Counted from the stretch's first letter, positions 1 through 8,464 are shown. The stretch is DNA of 33,329 nucleotides from Gammaproteobacteria bacterium (GCA_009843625.1 VYDD01000146.1:1-33329), one strand, 5' to 3'. Made by a program: numbers and translations. The notes: a model not told the origin generated them from the letters alone.

Positions 1-861
1 ACGGTCGGAGGAGAGCTCTCCGAACGCCGGGACATCCCACTCTGGCAGGGCAATCGAATCCGTCTGCATAGTCGACAGGTCAACCAGCCAGAGCAACCGC
101 CGTCCGCCGTCTGAAATGGCGACGCAGTCCTTATGCCGCGCCCAATAGGACCGTGCCTCCCTCCTGCCGAGCAGCGCAAGAGGTCCATCGCCGGCGCTCG
201 CACGCCTAGGAACGGATCGTTCCCAGAGGATCTCGCGGTAGTTTGGGTTGGAGCGTTGCACCCGCCACAACTGAAGACGCCGACTGCCTGCATTCAGCGA
301 GTCCAACCCGAACATCATCTCGTCGCCGCCTCCCGGACTGACGAATCTCACACCTTCGCCCAAGCTGACCGTCGGCAGTGTGGCAGACCACCGAAACTCC
401 CCTTCGGGATCGAAAGCAGCTAGGTCGAAGCGGTCGTAGACAACCAAGTTACGGCCGTCGAAAGCCACATGGCCTTCGAAGATGTTGTCCACCCAAGTCA
501 CGGGGAAGGGCATGTTGAATTCGCCGGGACCTTCTCCCACTCGTCCGAACACATGCCTCTCCTTCAACTCTCCCGACAGGTGGAGGACGCCCGGTCGAAG
601 CTGGTCGTAGAGGAACACGCTATCGCCTGCGGCGGCGAGCCCGCCGTAGGACGCGATCCACCCTCCCGAACCGGACCCGTCGCTCAGGCCATATGTGTGG
701 GTCTCCTCGTACGACTCGGCCAGCCAACGCGTCTCATCTGCCGACACTCCGCACGACCGCGTCTCGACCTGACCCGACGCTGGCGTGCTCGAGCACGCCA
801 GCGTCACGATCACCAGCGCTCCTGATACTGACCGACGATGAACCCGGGCGAGGCTGATCAC
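1..861 (-). CDS. 6-bladed beta-propeller-like lipoprotein, partial (runs off left edge)
   Basis: Absent from ORF track because it has no stop in the window. Minus frame open from GTG at 861 to base 1: MISLARVHRRSVSGALVIVTLACSSTPASG...DSVFLYDQLRPGVLHLSGELKERHVFGRVGEGPGEFNMPFPVTWVDNIFEGHVAFDGRNLVVYDRFDLAAFDPEGEFRWSATLP... Lipobox LAC and GEGPGEF motif typical of bacterial 6-bladed propeller lipoproteins. Confidence 0.8.
   Translation of the reverse strand, partial: MISLARVHRRSVSGALVIVTLACSSTPASGQVETRSCGVSADETRWLAESYEETHTYGLSDGSGSGGWIASYGGLAAAGDSVFLYDQLRPGVLHLSGELKERHVFGRVGEGPGEFNMPFPVTWVDNIFEGHVAFDGRNLVVYDRFDLAAFDPEGEFRWSATLPTVSLGEGVRFVSPGGGDEMMFGLDSLNAGSRRLQLWRVQRSNPNYREILWERSVPRRASAGDGPLALLGRREARSYWARHKDCVAISDGGRRLLWLVDLSTMQTDSIALPEWDVPAFGELSSDR
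776..805. repeat. Perfect 30-bp palindrome GACGCTGGCGTGCTC|GAGCACGCCAGCGTC
   Basis: Direct reading; the two 15-bp arms are exact reverse complements with no spacer; lies in the lipobox-coding part of the 1-861 CDS. Confidence 0.95.
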
Positions 862-893
862 TACGGGCCTCGAACGTGACCCGAAACGCCGCA

Positions 894-1136
894 CTAGAAT
901 TCGTCGCACTCAAATCCGCCCGTCGCCCCGTTCGAGCAAACGAAAACGCAGTACCCCGAGTCGAACACTTCGCAGTAGGCGCACTCATGGGTGCCTTCGT
1001 CGTCCCAACTCTCCGTTGTCCCGCACCCACCGCTGTTCGGGATTGCCTGGCCCGGCGTGGCCGCGAGCATAGCGCTACCGGTGGCAACAGCCGTGATGAG
1101 AAAAGCACCTCTGAGTAGCCGACGGATGACGAACAT
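894..1136 (-). CDS. Small secreted Cys-rich peptide (80 aa)
   Basis: MFVIRRLLRGAFLITAVATGSAMLAATPGQA-IPNSGGCGTTESWDDEGTHECAYCEVFDSGYCVFVCSNGATGGFECDEF; signal peptide, six Cys; GGAGGT Shine-Dalgarno 8 nt upstream of ATG at 1136; 32 nt upstream of the propeller gene on the same strand. Confidence 0.7.
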   Translation of the reverse strand: MFVIRRLLRGAFLITAVATGSAMLAATPGQAIPNSGGCGTTESWDDEGTHECAYCEVFDSGYCVFVCSNGATGGFECDEF

Positions 1137-1517
1137 GATGGGATACCTCCGATCCCTGATGATGAAAGATGAAGATGGGAGAGGAAGTATACGAACGGTC
1201 CGCTCCGGCGACAAGCGGCTCGTCGTCGAGCCAATGTCTGCTCCCGTTGTGCGCCATGTGTCCCCCAACCAACTCTTTCGTAGAGCGCCCAGAAACCGGC
1301 CTTGAGCCCGCTGTGGAGCGGCGGCAGCTCCGCGGCGACCTATCGCTGCGTGACCATGAAGCTCCGTGTCCCGTTTGGGTGGGTCCGCCGCTACGGTCCG
1401 GCTGGTTCGGGTCGCCGATGCGCCCGGACAACATGGTTTCCCGAGACGACTTCAGGGAGACCGTCCAAGACCTCCCGCGAAGACAAGCCGCAGGCGCAAG
1501 GATTCCCGCCATTCATG

Positions 1518-1640
1518 TCTGGTAATCCCGCTTTCGCGGCTTGGTCCAGCAAGGTCCAATACAACGCCAGAAAACGCAGATCGTGCGGCCCTGTAAGCAG
1601 TTAGCCGATTTCCTGCCGGTATTCAGGCCTCTGGTAATCC
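1518..1640. repeat. 11-bp direct repeat TCTGGTAATCC at 1518-1528 and 1630-1640
   Basis: Exact copies 112 bp apart; the second copy sits at the truncation point of the amidohydrolase gene. Confidence 0.8.
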
Positions 1641-1779
1641 GCCCGACGGGCGCCACATCTGGTACGCGCGCCGCACCGGCGACTGGCAGTACAACGCGCA
1701 GTTCCCGCAGTACCAGCTCGAGGCCTACGACCGCGAGGACGGCGAGCGCTATCCGAAGTCGTCGCGCTACGGCTCGGCG

Positions 1780-4383
1780 GTGCGCCCCACGCCTTCTCCC
1801 GACGGCCGCTGGGTGGTGTTCGGAACCCGCCACGACGACCACACCGGGCTTCTGATCCGCGATCTGGAGACGAGCGAGGAGCGCTGGCTGGCGTATCCGG
1901 TGCAGCACGACGACCAGGAATCGCGGGCGACGCTGGACGTGCTTCCGGGCATGTCCTTCACGCCTGATTCGCGCTATCTGGTGGTTTCCTACGGCGGCAG
2001 GATGTGGAAGCTGCCGGTCGAGGGAGGGGCCGCCGAGGAGATCCCGTTCCGGGTGCAGATGGAGCTGACGCTCGGGCCGCGGGTCGATTTCGACTACCCG
2101 ATCGAGGACACGCCCACCTTCACGGTGCGGCAGATTCGCGACGCGGCGCCGTCGCCCGACGGCGAGAGGCTCGCGTTCACCGCGCTCGACCGGCTGTGGG
2201 TCTCCGATGCCGACGGCTCCAACGCGAGACGAATCACCGAGGCCGACCGATCCGAGCACTTCCCGGTCTGGTCGCCGGACGGGGAGTGGGTCGCCTACTC
2301 GACCTGGGACGGAGAAGTCGGCCACATGTACAAGTCCCGGGCCGATGGCGGGGGGAGTCCGGAGCGGCTGACCAGCGAGCCCGCGGCCTACTTCTCTCCC
2401 GCGTGGGGGCCGGGCAACCGCCTGGTTGCGCTGAGGGGCTTCATCCGCGCCTACGAGAGCCAGGGCGAGGCGGGAACTCCCGGAAACGAGATCGTTCAGG
2501 TGTCCACCGAACCCGACGACGATGACGGAGGCCCCGTGACCGTGATCGCGCCCAGCGACGGGCGCCGCGACCTGCACTTCGTCGAAGGCGAGGACCGAGT
2601 CTTCATGTTCCGTCCGCCCGATCTGCTGGTGTCGATCCGCTGGGACGGGAGCGACGAGAAGGAGCACGTGCGCGTGCGGGGCGCCACCCTCACCGGCGCG
2701 ACCCAGGGACTCGCGCCCACGACCGTGCAGATGGCGCCGCGCGGGGACCAGGCGCTTGTGGAGCTGCAGCGCCAGATCTACAGCGTGACCGTCCCGCGCA
2801 TCGGCATCACGCCCACCATCAACGTCTCAAACCCGGACAACGCGGCCTTTCCGGCCCGGCAGCTGACCGACATTGGCGGCGAGTTCCCCGCTTGGAGCGG
2901 CGACGGGCGCTCGGTGCACTGGTCGCTGGGCAACGCGCACTTCGTCTACGACCTGGATGCCGCCGAGGCCTTCGAGGACAGCGTGGCGGCTGCGGAGGAA
3001 GAGGAAGAAGCGGAGGAGGAGGCCGAGGAACAGGAAGCCGAGGAGGAAGCGGAGGCGGAGGACGAAGATGACGAGTACCGCGCTGCGGAGGTCCGGGTGC
3101 TCATAGACGCGCCGCGCGACATCCCCGAAGGTCTGGCCGTGCTCCGTGGCGGGCGCGCGATCACCATGAACGGCGGCGAAGTCATCGAAAACGCCGACAT
3201 CGTGGTTCGCAACAACCGGATCGAAGCAGTGGGCCGGAGCGGATCGGTGATGGTCCCGGACGGTGCAACCATGATCGACGTCAGGGGGCGCACCATCGTG
3301 CCCGGCTACGTCGACACCCATTCTCACCTGCGCGCGCGCGACGAGCTGCACCGGACCGACGTGTGGCCCTACCTGGCCAACCTGGCCTACGGAGTGACCA
3401 CCACCCGCGATCCCCAGACCGGCAACACGGAGGTCCTCTCATACGCGGACATGGTGCGCACCGGCTCGATACTCGGCCCGCGCGTCTACTCGACCGGGCC
3501 GGGCGTCTTCTGGCAGGACCAGATCGACACCGCCGAAGAGGCGCACGATGTCCTGAAGCGCTACTCCGACTATTTCGACACCAAGACCATCAAGATGTAC
3601 GTGGCCGCGGCCCGCAAGGGACGCCAGCACATCATCATGGCGGCGCGCGAGCTGGGGCTCATGCCGACCACCGAGGGCTCGCTCAACATCCGTCAGAACC
3701 TCACCGAGACCCTCGACGGATACCCGGGGCTGGAGCATTCAATTCCGATCTTTCCGGTATATGACGACTACGTGCGGCTGTTCGCCGAGACCGGCCGCGT
3801 GTACACGCCGACGCTGCTGGTGACGTACGGCGGCCCCTGGGCGGAGAACTACTTCTACAGCCGCGAGAACCCGCACGACGACCTGAAGCTGCGCCGCTTC
3901 ACCCCCCACGACGAGATCGACAGCCGCACCCTGCGCCGCCCGCAGTGGTTCCACAGCGACCAGCACACCTTCTCGCGCCACGGCGAGTTCGTGAAGGACC
4001 TGGTCGCGGGCGGGGGCAAGGCCGGCGTCGGCAGCCATGGCCAGTTGCAGGGACTCGGGTACCACTGGGAGCTGTGGGCCATGGCGGCCGCGGACATGGA
4101 CGAGCACGACGCGCTGCGCATGGCCACCATCTTCGGGGCCGAGGCGATCGGGCTCGACCAGGACCTGGGCACCATCGAGGCGGGCAAGCTGGCGGATCTG
4201 GTGATCCTCGAGGCCAATCCGCTCGACGATCTGCGCAACACCAACGCCATCGACCGGGTGATGCTGAACGGGCGCCTCTACGACGCCGACACGCTGGACG
4301 AACTCTATCCGCGCGAGCGGCCGCTGGCGCCGCTCTGGTGGTGGGACGACGAGCCGAACGGGGTGCCGGGGGTGGGGCGCTAG
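1780..4383 (+). CDS. Amidohydrolase-family protein with N-terminal TolB/PD40 beta-propeller, apparently 5'-truncated
   Basis: PSPDGRW.., SPDGEWVAYSTWDG PD40 repeats, then VPGYVDTHSHLRARDELHR metal-dependent hydrolase motif. Homologous-looking reading continues upstream of the GTG to about 1637 (PPDGRHIWYARRTGDWQYNAQFPQYQLEAYDRE) but meets an in-frame stop near 1593, with no signal peptide. Confidence 0.85.
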   Translation: MRPTPSPDGRWVVFGTRHDDHTGLLIRDLETSEERWLAYPVQHDDQESRATLDVLPGMSFTPDSRYLVVSYGGRMWKLPVEGGAAEEIPFRVQMELTLGPRVDFDYPIEDTPTFTVRQIRDAAPSPDGERLAFTALDRLWVSDADGSNARRITEADRSEHFPVWSPDGEWVAYSTWDGEVGHMYKSRADGGGSPERLTSEPAAYFSPAWGPGNRLVALRGFIRAYESQGEAGTPGNEIVQVSTEPDDDDGGPVTVIAPSDGRRDLHFVEGEDRVFMFRPPDLLVSIRWDGSDEKEHVRVRGATLTGATQGLAPTTVQMAPRGDQALVELQRQIYSVTVPRIGITPTINVSNPDNAAFPARQLTDIGGEFPAWSGDGRSVHWSLGNAHFVYDLDAAEAFEDSVAAAEEEEEAEEEAEEQEAEEEAEAEDEDDEYRAAEVRVLIDAPRDIPEGLAVLRGGRAITMNGGEVIENADIVVRNNRIEAVGRSGSVMVPDGATMIDVRGRTIVPGYVDTHSHLRARDELHRTDVWPYLANLAYGVTTTRDPQTGNTEVLSYADMVRTGSILGPRVYSTGPGVFWQDQIDTAEEAHDVLKRYSDYFDTKTIKMYVAAARKGRQHIIMAARELGLMPTTEGSLNIRQNLTETLDGYPGLEHSIPIFPVYDDYVRLFAETGRVYTPTLLVTYGGPWAENYFYSRENPHDDLKLRRFTPHDEIDSRTLRRPQWFHSDQHTFSRHGEFVKDLVAGGGKAGVGSHGQLQGLGYHWELWAMAAADMDEHDALRMATIFGAEAIGLDQDLGTIEAGKLADLVILEANPLDDLRNTNAIDRVMLNGRLYDADTLDELYPRERPLAPLWWWDDEPNGVPGVGR

Positions 4384-4967
4384 CTCTTCTCCACCCAGCG
4401 CATGAGCGGGATCACCTTCCCGCTGGCGCTGGACTCGATGAGGATGCCGAGACGCCGCAGCCGCGTCTCCTCCTTCTTCGCGCTCACCACCCAGCGCGCC
4501 ACCTGTTTGCGGTACGACGGGCGCGCGTTGCGGAAGTAGTCCCAGGCTGCGGGATCGGCCCTGATCCGGCTCTCGTACTTCGGAGGCAGCTTCGTGACGC
4601 TCGGTTCGTACGCGGCGCGATCCCTGCTGTTGTCGCGTCTCTCGTATGCGGCCAGCCCCGCTTCGGTCACGACTCCCTGCGCGAGCAACTGCTTCATGCG
4701 GCCCAGGTTGCGGGGGCTCCAGTGGCTGCGGCGTCGCCGCGGGGTGAAGCGGACCTTGTAGGCCTTGTCGTCGACGGTGCGCTTCAGGCCATCGATCCAG
4801 CCGAAGCAGAGGGCGGCATCAACGGATTCACCGACGGTGACGCTGGGGAGCTTCGTGGCCTTCTTGTAGTACCCGACCCACATCACGTCGACATTGTCGT
4901 GGTTTTCCTCGAACCAGGCGCGCAAGGCTTCAGGGGTGGGAAAGAAGTGAGGAGTGGTGTCTTCCAA
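4380..4967 (-). CDS. YdeI/OmpD-associated family protein
   Basis: 195 aa; EALRAWFEENHDNVDVMWVGYYKKATKLPSVTVGESVDAALCFGWIDGLKRTVDDKAYKVRFTPRRRRSHWSPRN is characteristic. Confidence 0.85.
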   Translation of the reverse strand: MEDTTPHFFPTPEALRAWFEENHDNVDVMWVGYYKKATKLPSVTVGESVDAALCFGWIDGLKRTVDDKAYKVRFTPRRRRSHWSPRNLGRMKQLLAQGVVTEAGLAAYERRDNSRDRAAYEPSVTKLPPKYESRIRADPAAWDYFRNARPSYRKQVARWVVSAKKEETRLRRLGILIESSASGKVIPLMRWVEKS

Positions 4968-4995
4968 TGGGGGATCCTCGAAGGGCGATTCGCTT

Positions 4996-6693
4996 CTAGA
5001 TCTCGCCCCGGCGCGACGCCCACACCGCGTAGTGACTCGTGCGGGCCGCGAGCGCCATGTACGTGAGCGACGGGTTCTGGCATCCCGACGAGGTCATGGC
5101 CGCGCCGTCGATGACGAAGAGATTGGGGACATCCCACGCCTGGTTGAAGCCGTTCAGCACTGACGTGGCGGGATCGCGGCCCATGCGCGCGGTTCCCATC
5201 TCGTGGATGGCCAACCCCGGTGGAGAGATGACCGGCTGGGGCCGGACGTCCCGACCGCCGGCCGCCTCCAGCATTTCGGCGGCCTGGTCGACGGCCTCGC
5301 GCATCATTGCGCGCTCGTGCTCGCTCCACTCGCAGAGTATGCGGTGCGTGGGTATGCCCCAGGCGTCGACCTGCTCCGGGTCGAGGGCCACATGGTTCTC
5401 CTCCCGCGGGAGGCACTCGCCGAAGGCGTGCAGCCGGAACTGCCAGGGTCCCGGGCGCATGAGCTCGCGCTTGAAGTCGGCTCCGAAGCCCGGCATGGAG
5501 ACCCCGCGTCCCCATCCCACCCGCTCCGCGGCGCCCTGGAACCCGTAGCCGCGCACGAAATCGGAGGACGGCTCGGTGACGTTGGCGAAGCGGGCGATGT
5601 AGATGCCGTTGGGACGGCGCCCGCGCGTGGTCCGGTCCTCCCAGCCGTCGAAGGTGGCCACCGAATCGTCGCACATGGCGTGGTCCATGAGGTACTTGCC
5701 GAGCACGCCGCTCGAGTTGGCCAGGCCGTCGGGGAAGTCTGATGACGTCGAGTTGAGCAGGATGCGTGTCGACTCCAGGGCCGAAGCCCCGAGGAAGACG
5801 GTGCGGGCGTGGAACTCAAGCTCTTCGTGGCTCTCGCGGTCGATGACGCGCACGCCGGTTACGCGTCCGCGTTGCGGATCCCAGATGACGCTGGGCACCA
5901 CGCTGTTGGGGCGGAGGGTCAGGCGGCCGGTCGCCTCCGCCGCGGGCAGGGTCGCGTTGATGGAGCTGAAGTAGCTGCGGGTGCGGCAGCCGCGGTGGCA
6001 GGGGCCGCAGTAGTGGCAGGCTCGGCGGCCCTTGTGGTCGCGTGTGAGGACCGCGGTACGGCCGATGGTCATGCGCCGGGTTCCGCCGAACGCGCGCTCG
6101 ATCGAGTCGCGCATGTGCTCCTCGACGCACGACATCGGCATGGGCGGCAGGAAGACCCCGTCCGGAACCTGAGCCAGCCCCTCGGCCTGTCCGCTGATGC
6201 CGACGAAGGCCTCGACGTGGTCGTACCAGGGGGCGATGTCGGCGTAGCGGATGGGCCAGTCGATGCCGTGGCCGTCGCGGGCGTTGGCCTCGAAGTCGAG
6301 GTCGCTCAGCCGGTAGCACTGCCGCGCCCACATGATCGAGCGGCCCCCCACCTGGCGCCCGCGGATCCACAGGAAGGGTTCCTCCGAGTCGCTGGTGTAG
6401 GGGTGCTCGTTGTCGTTGACGAAGAACTTGCGCGCCACTTCGTCGCACGCGTAGCACTGGCTCTGGATGGGCTGGTCGGCGGCCAGGGCCTTGCGGTCGT
6501 TCCAGCCCCGGTAGGGCATCTCCGACGGGCGGGTGTGCTCGGCGTAGTCCCGTTCGGGCACGATCGCGGGCCCGGCTTCGAGGACGAGGACGGTCGCGCC
6601 CAGCTCGGTGAGTTCCTTGGCCGCCCAGCCCCCGGACATCCCCGAGCCGACGACGATGGCGTCGTACTCCTGGCGCCTCCGGCGGATGTTCAT
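4996..6693 (-). CDS. GMC-family oxidoreductase (FAD; gluconate/glucoside dehydrogenase large-subunit type)
   Basis: MNIRRRRQEYDAIVVGSGMSGGWAAKELTELGATVLVLEAG Rossmann start at 6693 (ORF-track start at 7077 is too far upstream); C-terminal GCQNPSLTYMALAARTSHYA; ATGA overlap with the upstream gene. Confidence 0.9.
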   Translation of the reverse strand: MNIRRRRQEYDAIVVGSGMSGGWAAKELTELGATVLVLEAGPAIVPERDYAEHTRPSEMPYRGWNDRKALAADQPIQSQCYACDEVARKFFVNDNEHPYTSDSEEPFLWIRGRQVGGRSIMWARQCYRLSDLDFEANARDGHGIDWPIRYADIAPWYDHVEAFVGISGQAEGLAQVPDGVFLPPMPMSCVEEHMRDSIERAFGGTRRMTIGRTAVLTRDHKGRRACHYCGPCHRGCRTRSYFSSINATLPAAEATGRLTLRPNSVVPSVIWDPQRGRVTGVRVIDRESHEELEFHARTVFLGASALESTRILLNSTSSDFPDGLANSSGVLGKYLMDHAMCDDSVATFDGWEDRTTRGRRPNGIYIARFANVTEPSSDFVRGYGFQGAAERVGWGRGVSMPGFGADFKRELMRPGPWQFRLHAFGECLPREENHVALDPEQVDAWGIPTHRILCEWSEHERAMMREAVDQAAEMLEAAGGRDVRPQPVISPPGLAIHEMGTARMGRDPATSVLNGFNQAWDVPNLFVIDGAAMTSSGCQNPSLTYMALAARTSHYAVWASRRGEI

Positions 6694-7364
6694 GGGTGCG
6701 CGCCGTGCGGAGGCGCCGCGGTCGGCGAGGAGCCCCGGGTGTCCGCACCGGAAGACCGGCCGGCTTCCGCGTCGGTCAGCGGGGCGCACCCCTCGAAGGC
6801 CGGGAAGGTGATGCGGTAGCCGATGGCCTCCAGGCCGACCTCCGAGGTGAAGTACGCGGCTAGGGTGAACCGCTTGACGTCGTGGAAGAAATGCCGGGTC
6901 TCGTCGGCCGCGGGGTCGTCGCGGAGGCGGGTCAGGTCGGCGTCGAGGTCGCCCATCAGGGCCGCCTGCTGGGTCGAGGTGCAGTCGGCGAAGTCGCGTC
7001 CGAAGCGGTCGCGGGCCGACGGATCCACAGTGTCGAGGCCGGCGAGGAAACGGTCGCGGTCGTCGTCGTCCAGCCAACCGTCCACCAGGGCGGCCACGAA
7101 TTCCGTCACTCCGGCCTCCGATGCACCCGGGGTGTCGGTCGCGGGGATGATCGCCTCGGCCATGGCGGCCATAACGCGCGCGCGGGGCGGGGTGAGGAGG
7201 CTCGCGGCCACTTGTGGCGCAACCTCGTTCGTCCCCACGGGCGTCCCGGCGGACGCACGAACCCGCTCCGCCCAGGCGACCAGCTCCGCAAAGGCGCCTT
7301 CCGGCGCGAGCAGGGGACCGCCCACGATCCCGCCCAGCACTCCGATGGCCCGCCTTCGCTTCAT
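6690..7364 (-). CDS. Gluconate 2-dehydrogenase subunit 3 family protein
   Basis: MKRRRAIGVLGGIVGG leader; AMAEAIIPATDTPGASEAGVTEFVAALVDGWLDDDDRDRFLAGL; overlaps the GMC start by 4 nt (ATGA). Confidence 0.88.
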   Translation of the reverse strand: MKRRRAIGVLGGIVGGPLLAPEGAFAELVAWAERVRASAGTPVGTNEVAPQVAASLLTPPRARVMAAMAEAIIPATDTPGASEAGVTEFVAALVDGWLDDDDRDRFLAGLDTVDPSARDRFGRDFADCTSTQQAALMGDLDADLTRLRDDPAADETRHFFHDVKRFTLAAYFTSEVGLEAIGYRITFPAFEGCAPLTDAEAGRSSGADTRGSSPTAAPPHGAHP

Positions 7365-7439
7365 GGGTTACCGTTTCCGCCGCCTGACGCGGCCGTGTCG
7401 GGACGAGGTTTCTCCGAACGAAATGGAGGCTGGGGAACG

Positions 7440-8312
7440 ATGCCCAACCTTACACGTCGCGAAGTCCTGAAAGCAACCGGCGCCGCCTCGCTGGGGCTGA
7501 TGGTACCGGGGGCCGGCCGGGCGCTTGCCGGCGCAACGGTCGCCCAGACCGGCATCACCCAGTCCGTGGCCCGCTGGTGCTTCGAGGACATCCCCCTGCA
7601 GCCCTTCTGCGCGGCGGTCGCGGAGATGGGGCTGCCCGCCATCGACCTCCTGCTCGTGGAGGAGTGGGCGGTCGCACACGAGCACGGCCTGGTAGTCTCT
7701 TGCGGCGATGTCGGCGCGGGCACCATCGAGGACGGACTCAACGAGCCCCGCAATCACGCGGGCATCATCCGCGCCTTCGAAGAGCACATCCCCCGGGCCG
7801 CGCGTGAGGGCGTCCCCAACGTCATCTGCTTCTTCGGCAACCGCCGCGGCATGCCCGATGCGCCGGCCATCGAAAACTCGATTCAATGCCTCCGGGAATG
7901 CGCGCCCATCGCCGAAGCCGAAGGGGTCACGATCCTGGTCGAAGCGCTCAACTCCAAACCCGGCGGACACGTGGACTACATCGGCGACCACATGTCCTAC
8001 GCCCTCGAAGTCATCCGCGCCGTCAACTCCCCCCGGGTGCGCATCCTCTACGACATCTACCACATGCAGATCATGGAAGGGGACATCATCCGCACCCTCA
8101 CCGACGCCCGCGACTGGATCGGCCACTACCACACCGGCGGCGTCCCCGGGCGCGCGGAGATCGACGAGTCGCAGGAACTGAATTATCCGGCCATCGTGCG
8201 CGCGATCCGCGACACGGGCTTCACCGGCTACATGGCCCACGAGTTCATTCCGCGCAGCAGCGACCCCTTGCGCTCGCTGAGGGAGGCCGTGGAGATGTGC
8301 GCGCAGGCGTGA
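7440..8312 (+). CDS. Hydroxypyruvate isomerase / sugar phosphate isomerase-epimerase family TIM-barrel protein, Tat-type leader
   Basis: MPNLTRREVLKATGAASLGLMVPGAGRA; ILVEALNSKPGGHVDYIGDHMSYALEVIRAVNSPRVRILYDIYHMQIMEGDIIRTL; IGHYHTGGVPGRAEIDESQELNY. Confidence 0.9.
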   Translation: MPNLTRREVLKATGAASLGLMVPGAGRALAGATVAQTGITQSVARWCFEDIPLQPFCAAVAEMGLPAIDLLLVEEWAVAHEHGLVVSCGDVGAGTIEDGLNEPRNHAGIIRAFEEHIPRAAREGVPNVICFFGNRRGMPDAPAIENSIQCLRECAPIAEAEGVTILVEALNSKPGGHVDYIGDHMSYALEVIRAVNSPRVRILYDIYHMQIMEGDIIRTLTDARDWIGHYHTGGVPGRAEIDESQELNYPAIVRAIRDTGFTGYMAHEFIPRSSDPLRSLREAVEMCAQA

Positions 8313-8374
8313 GGTGGCCGGGACCGCAAGCTGGCGGGTTTAGGACAAATAGGCGGTCACAGAAGATGCCAAAT

Positions 8375-8456
8375 AACATGTCATCTTAGGATATCATCTT
8401 CCCTATCTCGTTGTGATAAGGTATCTTGATCTGTCACACAACGTGTCAGATAAGGT
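8375..8456. promoter_or_regulatory. AT-rich leader with repeated elements upstream of fic (candidate promoter/operator)
   Basis: Imperfect 16-mers AACATGTCATCTTAGG (8375-8390) and AACGTGTCAGATAAGG (8440-8455), plus CCCTATCT (8401-8408, reverse complement AGATAGGG), TGATAAGGT (8414-8422) and AGATAAGGT (8448-8456). Confidence 0.4.
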
Positions 8457-8464
8457 GCAAAACA

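Noticed and set aside
1518-1640. tRNA-type attachment site or transposon ends at the 11-bp repeats
   Set aside because: No tRNA fold, integrase, transposase or terminal inverted repeats recognised; kept only as a direct-repeat scar.
1513-2667. 384-aa minus-strand ORF
   Set aside because: Antisense to the PD40/amidohydrolase; no recognisable domain.
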